Notes under the pieces: generated by a model
Told to the model about the DNA's origin: nothing
Database searches by the model: none
What the model saw: only the letters and a program-made list of their open reading frames with translations
Position numbers and translations under genes: made by a program
Shown here: positions 15,531 to 22,137 of the stretch, piece after piece
Layout: every line of letters starts with the position of its first letter
Position numbering within the stretch: position 1 is the stretch's first letter
From: JBOFDK01 sp051650305
GTDB lineage: Bacteria > Bacillota > Clostridia > Lachnospirales > Cellulosilyticaceae
Assembly: GCA_051650305.1 (NCBI GenBank)
Contig: JBOFIT010000211.1
Coordinates: 1 to 29,636, forward strand
DNA length: 29,636 nt
Direction of reading: 5' to 3'

Positions 15531-16916
15531 TTAAAATGCCATTTTATCTTGGATGTAATGAACTAATTCTACGATAGCGATACGTTCTTGTGCCATTGTG
15601 TCACGATCACGTACTGTCACCATACCATCTTCTAATGAATCAAAATCAAATGTAATACAGAATGGTGTACCAATCTCATCTTGTCTTCTATAACGCTTAC
15701 CGATAGAACCTGCTTCATCGTATTCTACATTGAAGTGTTTCGCAAGTGTTTGGTAAACTTCTGTAGCTTGCTCTGATAATTTCTTAGAAAGTGGTAAGAT
15801 AGCCGCTTTTACTGGTGCTAAAGCTGGATGGAATCTGAAGACTGTTCTTGTGTCACCATCTTCTAATGCTTCTTCATCATATGCTTCACAAAGGAATGCA
15901 AGTGTCACACGGTCTGCACCTAATGATGGTTCGATACAGTATGGTACATACTTTTCATTTGTTGTTGGATCAAAGTATGTCATATCTTGACCAGAATGTT
16001 GTTGATGTTGCTTAAGGTCATAGTCTGTACGGTCAGCTATCCCCCAAAGCTCTCCCCAACCAAATGGGAATAAGAATTCGATATCTGAAGTTGCATTACT
16101 GTAGTGTGATAACTCTTCTGCAGAGTGGTCACGAATACGCATATGGTCTTCTGTCACACCTAAGTTTAATAACCAGTTTTTACAGTAATCTTTCCAGTAA
16201 CCAAACCACTCAAGGTCTGTGCCTGGTGCACAGAAGAATTCAAGTTCCATTTGTTCGAACTCACGTGTTCTGAAGATGAAGTTACCTGGTGTAATCTCAT
16301 TTCTGAAAGACTTACCAACTTGGCCGATACCAAATGGTACTTTCTTTCTGCTTGTACGTTGTACATTTTTGAAGTTTACGAAGATACCTTGTGCTGTTTC
16401 TGGACGAAGGTATACAACGTTTTTAGAGTCTTCTGTAACCCCTTGGAAAGTCTTGAACATAAGGTTGAATTGTCTGATGTCTGTGAAGTTATGAGCGCCA
16501 CAACTTGGACAATTGATGTTATGCTCATCGATGTACGCTTTCATCTGCTCATTTGACCAACCATCTACAACTTGTTCGTTACCTTGTGCTTGCATAAAGT
16601 CTTCGATAAGTTTATCTGCTCTAAAACGCTCTTTACATTCTTTACAGTCCATGAGTGGATCACTAAAGCCACCTACGTGACCTGAAGCTACCCATGCTTG
16701 AGGGTTCATAAGGATCGCACAGTCTACACCTACATTGTATGGACTTTCTTGGATGAATTTTTTCCACCAAGCTTTTTTTACGTTATTTTTAAGTTCAACA
16801 CCTAATGGGCCGTAATCCCAAGTATTTGCCAGACCTCCATAAATTTCAGAGCCTGGATACACAAAGCCTCTCGCTTTTGCTACTGATACAACTTGTTGCA
16901 TGTTTTTTTCTTGCAT
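15531..16916 (-). CDS. glyS: Glycyl-tRNA synthetase, single-chain class II type
   Basis: Charges tRNA-Gly. This is the eukaryote/archaea-like homodimeric form of 461 residues, not the alpha2beta2 GlyQ/GlyS pair (in some annotations it is glyQS). Class II features are present: the N-terminal motif 1 region ARGFVYPGSEIYGGLANTWDYG, motif 2 in FRNEITPG and FRTREFEQMELEFF, and motif 3 in EPSLGADRVTLAFL. Cysteine pairs CKECKERF and CPSCG lie in the insertion. The C-terminus is an anticodon-binding domain. The start is ATG 16916, with AAGGAGG seven bases upstream. A longer in-frame start at 16985 would lie in the T-box terminator hairpin and is rejected. Expression should be controlled by the glycine T-box directly upstream. 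Confidence 0.96.
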   Translation of the reverse strand: MQEKNMQQVVSVAKARGFVYPGSEIYGGLANTWDYGPLGVELKNNVKKAWWKKFIQESPYNVGVDCAILMNPQAWVASGHVGGFSDPLMDCKECKERFRADKLIEDFMQAQGNEQVVDGWSNEQMKAYIDEHNINCPSCGAHNFTDIRQFNLMFKTFQGVTEDSKNVVYLRPETAQGIFVNFKNVQRTSRKKVPFGIGQVGKSFRNEITPGNFIFRTREFEQMELEFFCAPGTDLEWFGYWKDYCKNWLLNLGVTEDHMRIRDHSAEELSHYSNATSDIEFLFPFGWGELWGIADRTDYDLKQHQQHSGQDMTYFDPTTNEKYVPYCIEPSLGADRVTLAFLCEAYDEEALEDGDTRTVFRFHPALAPVKAAILPLSKKLSEQATEVYQTLAKHFNVEYDEAGSIGKRYRRQDEIGTPFCITFDFDSLEDGMVTVRDRDTMAQERIAIVELVHYIQDKMAF

Positions 16917-16953
16917 AACTATTCCTCCTTTTTTATGTTTACAAGGGCAAGCA

Positions 16954-17165
16954 TAAAAAAACCTCTCATCCCTTGCATAATGCAAGGGACGAAAGGTCTA
17001 CTTCCGCGGTTCCACCCTTATTGGATATCGTAAGCAATATCCCACTTTCAATCATTACTCCAAAGTGCCTTCATAAAACCAGTAGGAATTGGCTCTCACT
17101 GTCCCAATCTCGCTTAACCCCTTTGTGTTTTACTACTCTTCTTTTTCAACGTAATACCATATTCT
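16954..17165 (-). promoter_or_regulatory. Glycine-specific T-box riboswitch of glyS
   Basis: The minus strand carries the T-box consensus AAGGGTGGAACCGCGG (17004-17019). A terminator hairpin follows: arms at 16981-16997 and 16961-16977, U-tract at 16954-16960. Its non-Watson-Crick positions become G-U on this strand. The UGGA in the T-box bulge can pair with the UCCA end of uncharged tRNA-Gly. In the Stem I internal loop the likely specifier is GGC (17067-17069, in GAAGGCA), a glycine codon, and CAAAG/CTTTG close the stem. Uncharged tRNA-Gly should stabilise the antiterminator and allow glyS transcription. The 5' limit is from the promoter. Confidence 0.92.
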
Positions 17166-17171
17166 GACTCT

Positions 17172-17200
17172 AATTTAGCAAAAACTAAGGTTATTGTCAA
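17172..17200 (-). promoter_or_regulatory. Promoter of the glyS T-box transcript
   Basis: A perfect TTGACA (17195-17200), a 17-base spacer and TAAATT (17172-17177) on the minus strand. It starts 11 bases after the anti-sigma stop codon; no terminator was seen between them. Confidence 0.72.
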
Positions 17201-17211
17201 CCCCAATACCT

Positions 17212-17955
17212 TTACTTCATCATAATAATTTTGATACTTAATTGTGGGGTGCCTACTTCACCACTTACAGTCACGTTATGTGTTTCTGTGGCCCACGTTA
17301 AAAAGGCTGCCTTTGTCTCCTCATTTGGGAAGTTCACACCATACGTCATGTCGGCTTCTAGGTACTCTACGTTACAGCCTTGTACTTCTAGCCATTCCAT
17401 CATTTCATCGCCAAAAAGCTCTGTATCTTCTACTTGGATAGACCATACTACCTCACTTGCACCACGGTCCATTGTAGGCGTAGCACTTAAAGTCGCTGGC
17501 ATCTTCTTCATCTCCATCACACCGATGTTTTCTTCGGCTTGAACTGGAGTTGGTGCCTCCTCTATAGCCATATAGCTACTATTGCCTTGGGTTTCATGCA
17601 GTGGCATCGTTTGTTTCGGTGTGTTTTGATTGATGACAAGTACAAGCACTGCCGCAGCTGCTACTGGCCACAAATGTCGTATCTTTTTAAAGGCTATTTG
17701 CTTTGCTTTAGGGGTCTCATTTGGCACTTGACTGCTTTCTTCTCTCACTTTTGCCATCATATGGTCATGGAAAGACGCTGGAACTTGTATCCCATCTATA
17801 CTTTGAAGTTCCTTTTGAATCACTTGGAGTGCAGCTAATGTTTCTTTACAGTTTTCACATGTCTCTAAATGTGTGGTAAGTGCGTGTGCTTCTTCTTCAC
17901 TTAATGCACCATCTAGATATGCCGATAGTTGTTCGTTATAATCATTACATCTCAT
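17212..17955 (-). CDS. Membrane-anchored anti-sigma factor with zf-HC2 domain
   Basis: A 247-residue protein expected to hold its partner ECF sigma factor inactive at the membrane until a signal releases it. The N-terminal zinc-binding anti-sigma domain has the H-x3-C-x2-C motif at His29, Cys33 and Cys36, with Cys3 as a possible fourth ligand. A linker leads to one transmembrane helix at about 95-109 (LWPVAAAAVLVLVI). The outer part (about 110-247) is Met/Thr-rich and matches no sensor domain I know. Its ATG overlaps the sigma stop by four bases (ATGA), with AAGGAGG upstream, so the pair is coupled. RsiW-like regulation by proteolysis is an inference. The inducing signal is unknown. Confidence 0.88.
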   Translation of the reverse strand: MRCNDYNEQLSAYLDGALSEEEAHALTTHLETCENCKETLAALQVIQKELQSIDGIQVPASFHDHMMAKVREESSQVPNETPKAKQIAFKKIRHLWPVAAAAVLVLVINQNTPKQTMPLHETQGNSSYMAIEEAPTPVQAEENIGVMEMKKMPATLSATPTMDRGASEVVWSIQVEDTELFGDEMMEWLEVQGCNVEYLEADMTYGVNFPNEETKAAFLTWATETHNVTVSGEVGTPQLSIKIIMMK

Positions 17956-18575
17956 AAGTTGCCCTCCTTTTTAGTGATTTGACGAAAATAGGAAACATAA
18001 GGTTCCTTATTTTGCATTAAAATCTTTTTTAAGGCCATTCTGGCACGGGATAAACGGGACTTTACTGTTCCGTTATTGAGCTTAAGTACCCTAGCAATCT
18101 CTTCATAAGCATAGCCTTCCATATCTCTTAAGACTAAAATCTCTCTATATTCTTCTTTTAATTCACCAAGGGCTAAGCTCATCACATCTTGCATGGCAAG
18201 TCGTTCCATATGATCTTCCACTGAAGCTTTCGTATCTTCTTGCTCGAGAAGGTGTACTTCTCCCTTTTCTTTATTTTCTTGGTAAAGTGACACTTCATCT
18301 TTACGCTTTTGCTTTCTTAGCATATCTAAGCATTGGTTGGTTGCAATGCGGTAAAGCCAAGTGGTAAACTTAGCATTCCCCTCGAAGTGCTTTATTTGTC
18401 TCCATATTTTAACACATACTTCTTGTGCAGCATCATAAGCTTCTTGCTCATGACAAAGCATACGTAAGCATATGGCGTAAATCGTTTTTTCATGGTGGAT
18501 GATTAGCTTTTCAAAAGCCTCTACCGAGCCTTTTTGCGCTTGTTCAATCAACATTTTTTCAATTTGTTCATCCAA
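17952..18575 (-). CDS. ECF-family RNA polymerase sigma factor
   Basis: A group 4 sigma factor of 207 residues, containing regions 2 and 4 only. Region 2 shows FEKLIIHHEKTIYAICLRML, then AYDAAQEVCVKIW and FTTWLYRIATNQCLDMLRK. Region 4 has LKEEYREILVLRDMEGYAYEEIARVL and NGTVKSRLSRARMALK. The central linker is long and acidic. The start is TTG at 18573-18575, seven bases after GAGGG. An ATG at 18571 is out of frame, and the next in-frame Met is residue 8. No GAAC/CGTC-type ECF autoregulatory promoter is visible upstream; instead there is a sigma-A-like extended -10, so autoregulation is not supported. The target regulon cannot be inferred from this window. Confidence 0.9.
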   Translation of the reverse strand: MDEQIEKMLIEQAQKGSVEAFEKLIIHHEKTIYAICLRMLCHEQEAYDAAQEVCVKIWRQIKHFEGNAKFTTWLYRIATNQCLDMLRKQKRKDEVSLYQENKEKGEVHLLEQEDTKASVEDHMERLAMQDVMSLALGELKEEYREILVLRDMEGYAYEEIARVLKLNNGTVKSRLSRARMALKKILMQNKEPYVSYFRQITKKEGNL

Positions 18576-18617
18576 AATGTATCCCTCTTTTCTTCTGTAA
18601 ACCTCATCTTCTCTACT

Positions 18618-18646
18618 ATCATAGCATATGTTTTTAGAGATTTCAT
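18618..18646 (-). promoter_or_regulatory. Promoter of the ECF sigma operon
   Basis: Minus strand: ATGAAA (18641-18646), 17 bases ending in TGC, and TATGAT (18618-18623). This is an extended -10, sigma-A-like. The 11-mer TATGCTATGAT is repeated exactly in the divergent tRNA-Leu promoter. Confidence 0.5.
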
Positions 18647-18676
18647 CATATTAGGTAATATTTACTAGTATTTCTC

Positions 18677-18705
18677 TTGCATCTTATGTCCAGTTATGCT
18701 ATGAT
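18677..18705 (+). promoter_or_regulatory. Promoter of tRNA-Leu
   Basis: TTGCAT (18677-18682), a 17-base spacer ending in TGC, and TATGAT (18700-18705). The expected +1 near 18712 is six bases before the tRNA. Confidence 0.65.
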
Positions 18706-18717
18706 AATAAAGTCCTA

Positions 18718-18801
18718 GCCGGTATGTCGGAATTGGCAGACGAGGCAGACTCAAAATCTGTTATCCGTGAGGGTGTGTGGGTTCGAGTCCCACTACCGGC
18801 A
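18718..18801 (+). tRNA. tRNA-Leu(CAA)
   Basis: An 84-base class II tRNA. Acceptor strand GCCGGTA pairs with TACCGGC, followed by discriminator A at 18801; the CCA tail is not encoded. The anticodon stem GCAGA/TCTGT closes the loop CTCAAAA with anticodon CAA, reading UUG leucine codons. A long variable arm, as expected for leucine, precedes the T arm (GGGTTCGAGTCCC). It is a single-gene unit with its own promoter and terminator, one of only two plus-strand genes here. Confidence 0.96.
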
Positions 18802-18807
18802 CTGACG

Positions 18808-18833
18808 AGAGCATCCATGATGCTCTTTTTTTT
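18808..18833 (+). terminator. Intrinsic terminator of tRNA-Leu
   Basis: AGAGCATC (18808-18815) and GATGCTCT (18819-18826) form an eight-base stem with a three-base loop, followed by eight T on the plus strand. Confidence 0.88.
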
Positions 18834-18848
18834 ATGCCTTTTTTCCCT

Positions 18849-18883
18849 AAAAAAAAGATACCTTCTTATAAGAAAGTATCTTT
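18849..18883 (-). terminator. Intrinsic terminator of the Nudix gene
   Basis: AAAGATAC (18854-18861) and GTATCTTT (18876-18883) plus an inner paired segment form a long stem. On the minus strand a T-run follows. It overlaps the last base of the gene's stop codon. Confidence 0.78.
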
Positions 18884-19329
18884 TAGCGATAGTGAATCCA
18901 TTCGTTCTTTTTTCTCATTTCCATATACATCTCATACGCTTTTTTTAAGATATAGCGTTCATCCGAAAATTTCACTAAATGATAAGCTTCATGGAATTTA
19001 TAATACCCCACATCCATAAAATACTCTTCTTTTTGTGGTTTCGTATGGAAGTTATCTGCACGCATCAAATACCAGTACACCGTCTTATGAACCAGATCCT
19101 CTCTCCCTTGGAAAGTATACTCACTGGATCCGATATAACTTACTATTTTAGCATGTGCACCAGATTCTTCTTTCACTTCTCTTAATGCTGTTTCTTCATG
19201 ACTTTCCCCTTCTTCAACTGTACCTTTAGGTAGAACCCACCCCACATATTTGTGTTTGTAGTCTTTATATAACACAAGAATTTTCCCTTTGTGGATGACA
19301 ACGCCTCCGCAACTGACAGTCTTTATCAT
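18883..19329 (-). CDS. Nudix hydrolase
   Basis: A 148-residue protein of the MutT/Nudix family, which hydrolyses nucleoside diphosphates linked to another moiety. The Nudix box is complete at residues 36-58: Gly36, Glu42, Arg50-Glu51, Glu54-Glu55 and Gly57 all stand at the required spacing (GX5EX7REUXEEXGU). WVLPKG precedes it, as is common in Ap4A- or diphosphoinositol-polyphosphate-type Nudix enzymes. Substrate cannot be set from sequence alone. ATG 19329 follows AGGTG by a short spacer. It has its own promoter, overlapping the end of the PBP gene, and its own terminator, so it is probably a separate unit. Confidence 0.9.
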   Translation of the reverse strand: MIKTVSCGGVVIHKGKILVLYKDYKHKYVGWVLPKGTVEEGESHEETALREVKEESGAHAKIVSYIGSSEYTFQGREDLVHKTVYWYLMRADNFHTKPQKEEYFMDVGYYKFHEAYHLVKFSDERYILKKAYEMYMEMRKKNEWIHYR

Positions 19330-19370
19330 GCTATCACCTGTCTTTCTCTATAAAAAACCCCTTTTTACTT

Positions 19371-19399
19371 AGTATAGCCTGTTTATCAGAGAATTTCAA
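19371..19399 (-). promoter_or_regulatory. Promoter of the Nudix gene
   Basis: Minus strand TTGAAA (19394-19399), a 17-base spacer and TATACT (19371-19376), each one mismatch from consensus. The -35 box contains the TGA stop of the PBP gene. Confidence 0.7.
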
Positions 19400-20766
19400 T
19401 CAAAATAAGCATGTATAAGTTTGTCTGCTACATCTAACGCTTTTGCACCCTTGCCACCTTGTTCTACTAAAATAGCAAAAGCAATAGGTGTCTTTTCTTC
19501 ATCTTCTGCAAATCCTACAAACCACGAATGGTCTTTACCCGTCTCATTTTGAGCCGTACCAGTCTTTCCACCTAGACGTATGCCTTCGTGGATAATGCGT
19601 GATGCTGTGCCTTCTTCCACTACTTGAACCATCATTTCTTGTAGGGTTTTACAGATTGTCTCATCTATATAAGCACCTTTATACTCCGGCAACTGCTTGT
19701 AACGTGTATTGCCTTTCTCATCCATGGAGTAGTCCACAAGGTACGGCGCCATTAAGACCCCATCGTTATAAATCATCCCTGCAACCATTGCCATATGCAA
19801 GGGCGATACTAACGTCTTACCTTGTCCAATATAGCCTGCTAACGTATCAAAAGAAGATACATCCTTTAATGCAATGCTACTGGCTTTATGCTGCAGCTTA
19901 TCTGATAACGGTGCATTAAAGAGTAGGCGCTCGCTAACACGCTGAACTTCCTCTGGCTTTACCTTGTCTGATAAGGCAATAAAGTAGGCATTACATGATT
20001 TGGTAAAGGCGCTGTTTAAATCTACCTCGCCATGGGCCGTTCCATTGTAGCATTGAATCACGTGACCATTTTTCTCGATCTTACCTGTACACGTATACGC
20101 AAAATCTGGTTGATGACCTTCTAAGTAGGCAATAGTCGTCATGATCTTAAAAACAGATGCTGGTGGATACATCCCATGTGTCGCACGATTAAGGAGAGGA
20201 CTTCTTGTGGTGTCATCACTTAATTCATCCCATTGTTCTTTGATGGTATTTGGATCAAATGAAGGATTGGCATACATAGCACGTATCTTTCCTGTAGTAG
20301 GCTCTAGAACAACCACGGCACCTTTTCGCTTTCCAAGTCCTTCTTCTGCTGCTACCTGCAACTGATGATCAAGGGTAGTGACCACATCATGCCCCTGAAA
20401 TTTTGTGCCGTTAAAAGCATACTGGAACAACGAGCTGATATGATAATCTGGATAAAGAAGCTCCACATTGGCCAAGGCTTCTATCCCATACTTGCCTCGT
20501 TGACTATAACCGATGGCATGTGCATAAGTCGAACCATAAGGATAGACGCGTGCATCTTCTTCGGTGGTCGCTAGCACTTTTCCTGATGCATCATAAATGG
20601 TGCCACGTACCACTTCATTTTCTAGATGGTCCAGTCGTTTGTTGTAGGGATGAATAGCGATGCTTTTACTTTTACTCACTGTAAAGTATCCCATATAAAT
20701 CACCAATGCCACAAAAACAACGATAAAAAACCATGCAATTTTATAAATAGCTTTATGATCTTTCAT
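19396..20766 (-). CDS. Class B penicillin-binding protein (transpeptidase)
   Basis: A peptidoglycan DD-transpeptidase of 456 residues that cross-links stem peptides outside the membrane. One N-terminal transmembrane helix (about 10-30) is followed by a short dimerisation region with VVRGTIYDASGKVLA, then the transpeptidase domain. Its catalytic motifs are SVFK with Ser204, SCN (257-259) and KTG (401-403). At 456 residues it is shorter than typical FtsI/PBP2 and resembles the PbpA type often paired with a SEDS protein. ATG 20766 has AGGAGG nine bases upstream and overlaps the SEDS gene by 14 bases, so the two are coupled and likely form a SEDS-bPBP synthase. Whether it serves septation, elongation or sporulation is open. 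Confidence 0.94.
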   Translation of the reverse strand: MKDHKAIYKIAWFFIVVFVALVIYMGYFTVSKSKSIAIHPYNKRLDHLENEVVRGTIYDASGKVLATTEEDARVYPYGSTYAHAIGYSQRGKYGIEALANVELLYPDYHISSLFQYAFNGTKFQGHDVVTTLDHQLQVAAEEGLGKRKGAVVVLEPTTGKIRAMYANPSFDPNTIKEQWDELSDDTTRSPLLNRATHGMYPPASVFKIMTTIAYLEGHQPDFAYTCTGKIEKNGHVIQCYNGTAHGEVDLNSAFTKSCNAYFIALSDKVKPEEVQRVSERLLFNAPLSDKLQHKASSIALKDVSSFDTLAGYIGQGKTLVSPLHMAMVAGMIYNDGVLMAPYLVDYSMDEKGNTRYKQLPEYKGAYIDETICKTLQEMMVQVVEEGTASRIIHEGIRLGGKTGTAQNETGKDHSWFVGFAEDEEKTPIAFAILVEQGGKGAKALDVADKLIHAYFD

Positions 20767-22123
20767 TTTTCTTATCCTCCTTTCGTGTCACCTTAAGTGT
20801 TTTTGAAAGTAAGAATCCTAAAATCCCTATCATGGATAGACTGGTAAGCATGGACGACCCGCCATAGCTTACAAATGGCAGTGTAATACCCGTTAAAGGA
20901 ATCACTTTAAGGACACCGCCTAATATAATAAGTGCCTGAAGCCCAAATACAACGACAATACCAATGGTAAGCATCGCGGAAAAATTATCTAACTGTACAA
21001 GGGCAATTTTAAGCCCTTGCAATAAAATGCCTAAATAACATAATAAAATCAAAATGCCAAACATATTGCCGAACTCTTCACAGATAGCTGGGAAGATATA
21101 GTCCGTGGTAACGATAGGAATCTGCTCAGGTATACCTCTTGTAAGGCCACTTCCAAGCCAGCCCCATGTACCGATGGCAAATAACCCTTGTACCACTTGA
21201 TAACCTTTATTTTCTATATCTGCCCAAGGATTCAACCACGCTTCTACACGTATACGCACATGCCCAAATAAGAAATAGCCTGCTACAGCAGCTAACCCCC
21301 CCGCACCCAAGCCTAAAAGTGAAAGCCATGACTTTCGTGTACCTACATAAAGTAGAATCAGGAAGGTTAAGAAGTACAACATAGCACCTCCTAAGTCACG
21401 TTGAATCACTAAGCCTAAAATAAGTGCTGCTACCAATGCACATATTTGTACAATGGTTTTGAAAGGCTTTTCTTTCATTTCAAAGTCATGCAGCGCACTC
21501 GCTAGGTACATAATAAACGTGATTTTTGCAAACTCTGAAGGTTGAAACCCTATAGGACCTATCTGTACCCAGTTGATTGCCCCATAGATTTTCTCGCCCC
21601 AAATAAATGGCATCACTATAAAAACAAAGGTTGCTATCAAATATAGTTTCTCATACTTATGATGAATCAAAGGTTTAAATAAGTATGGGAAGGCCAGTGC
21701 TACCAAGATTCCTATGATAATCCACCCTACTTGTTTTGTGGCTTCACCATGCTCTAATCGCTCAAGCATAATATACCCTACATCCATTAGAAAGAAAATG
21801 AGATGCCATAACACAAGCTGATCCTGCCTCTTAAACCACATAATCACCCATCTGGTAACGGTAATAACACTAAAAACCACCACGCTATTCAGGAGTATTT
21901 CTTTCTGTATCATCGGATCTGCGGTTTTCCCTATAAGAATACACGTCGCTCCTAAATGAAAGAAGCTAATACATAAATAGAGCAAGGTATTTTTATGTTT
22001 GTTTTTGCCTAAATTATAACTTATAAATGGCTTCATGAAACTAAAGGCTACGACGACAAATACAATCGCAAACCCTATGAAAATATATCTGCTGAGTAAA
22101 ATCATCAAATTCAGATACGCCAT
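20753..22123 (-). CDS. SEDS-family peptidoglycan glycosyltransferase (FtsW/RodA/SpoVE)
   Basis: A polytopic membrane protein of 456 residues with about ten or more hydrophobic helices. SEDS proteins polymerise lipid II into glycan strands together with a class B PBP. Family motifs are GAINWVQIGPIGFQPSEFAKI, VIQRDLGGAMLYFLTFL, and the C-terminal LTGITLPFVSYGGSSML. The N-terminal region is longer than in E. coli RodA, with extra helices. ATG 22123 has AAAGGAG upstream and begins 14 bases after the U32 gene. The coupled PBP follows. Which of FtsW, RodA or SpoVE it matches best needs a tree. Confidence 0.94.
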   Translation of the reverse strand: MAYLNLMILLSRYIFIGFAIVFVVVAFSFMKPFISYNLGKNKHKNTLLYLCISFFHLGATCILIGKTADPMIQKEILLNSVVVFSVITVTRWVIMWFKRQDQLVLWHLIFFLMDVGYIMLERLEHGEATKQVGWIIIGILVALAFPYLFKPLIHHKYEKLYLIATFVFIVMPFIWGEKIYGAINWVQIGPIGFQPSEFAKITFIMYLASALHDFEMKEKPFKTIVQICALVAALILGLVIQRDLGGAMLYFLTFLILLYVGTRKSWLSLLGLGAGGLAAVAGYFLFGHVRIRVEAWLNPWADIENKGYQVVQGLFAIGTWGWLGSGLTRGIPEQIPIVTTDYIFPAICEEFGNMFGILILLCYLGILLQGLKIALVQLDNFSAMLTIGIVVVFGLQALIILGGVLKVIPLTGITLPFVSYGGSSMLTSLSMIGILGFLLSKTLKVTRKEDKKNERS

Positions 22124-22137
22124 TTTATCCTCTCCTT

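Noticed and set aside
16256..16275. GAAC-N6-GTTC palindrome inside glyS
   Set aside because: The spacer is six bases rather than four and it lies within a coding region, so it is not a LexA box.
16917..16985. 23-residue extension of glycyl-tRNA synthetase
   Set aside because: It would be encoded by the T-box terminator hairpin and U-tract; ATG 16916 has a strong Shine-Dalgarno.
16973..17167. Plus-strand reading frame across the T-box
   Set aside because: Antisense to a structured leader, with no ribosome site and no recognisable protein.
18724..19019. Two plus-strand frames starting in tRNA-Leu
   Set aside because: They read through the tRNA and two terminators and encode low-complexity sequence.
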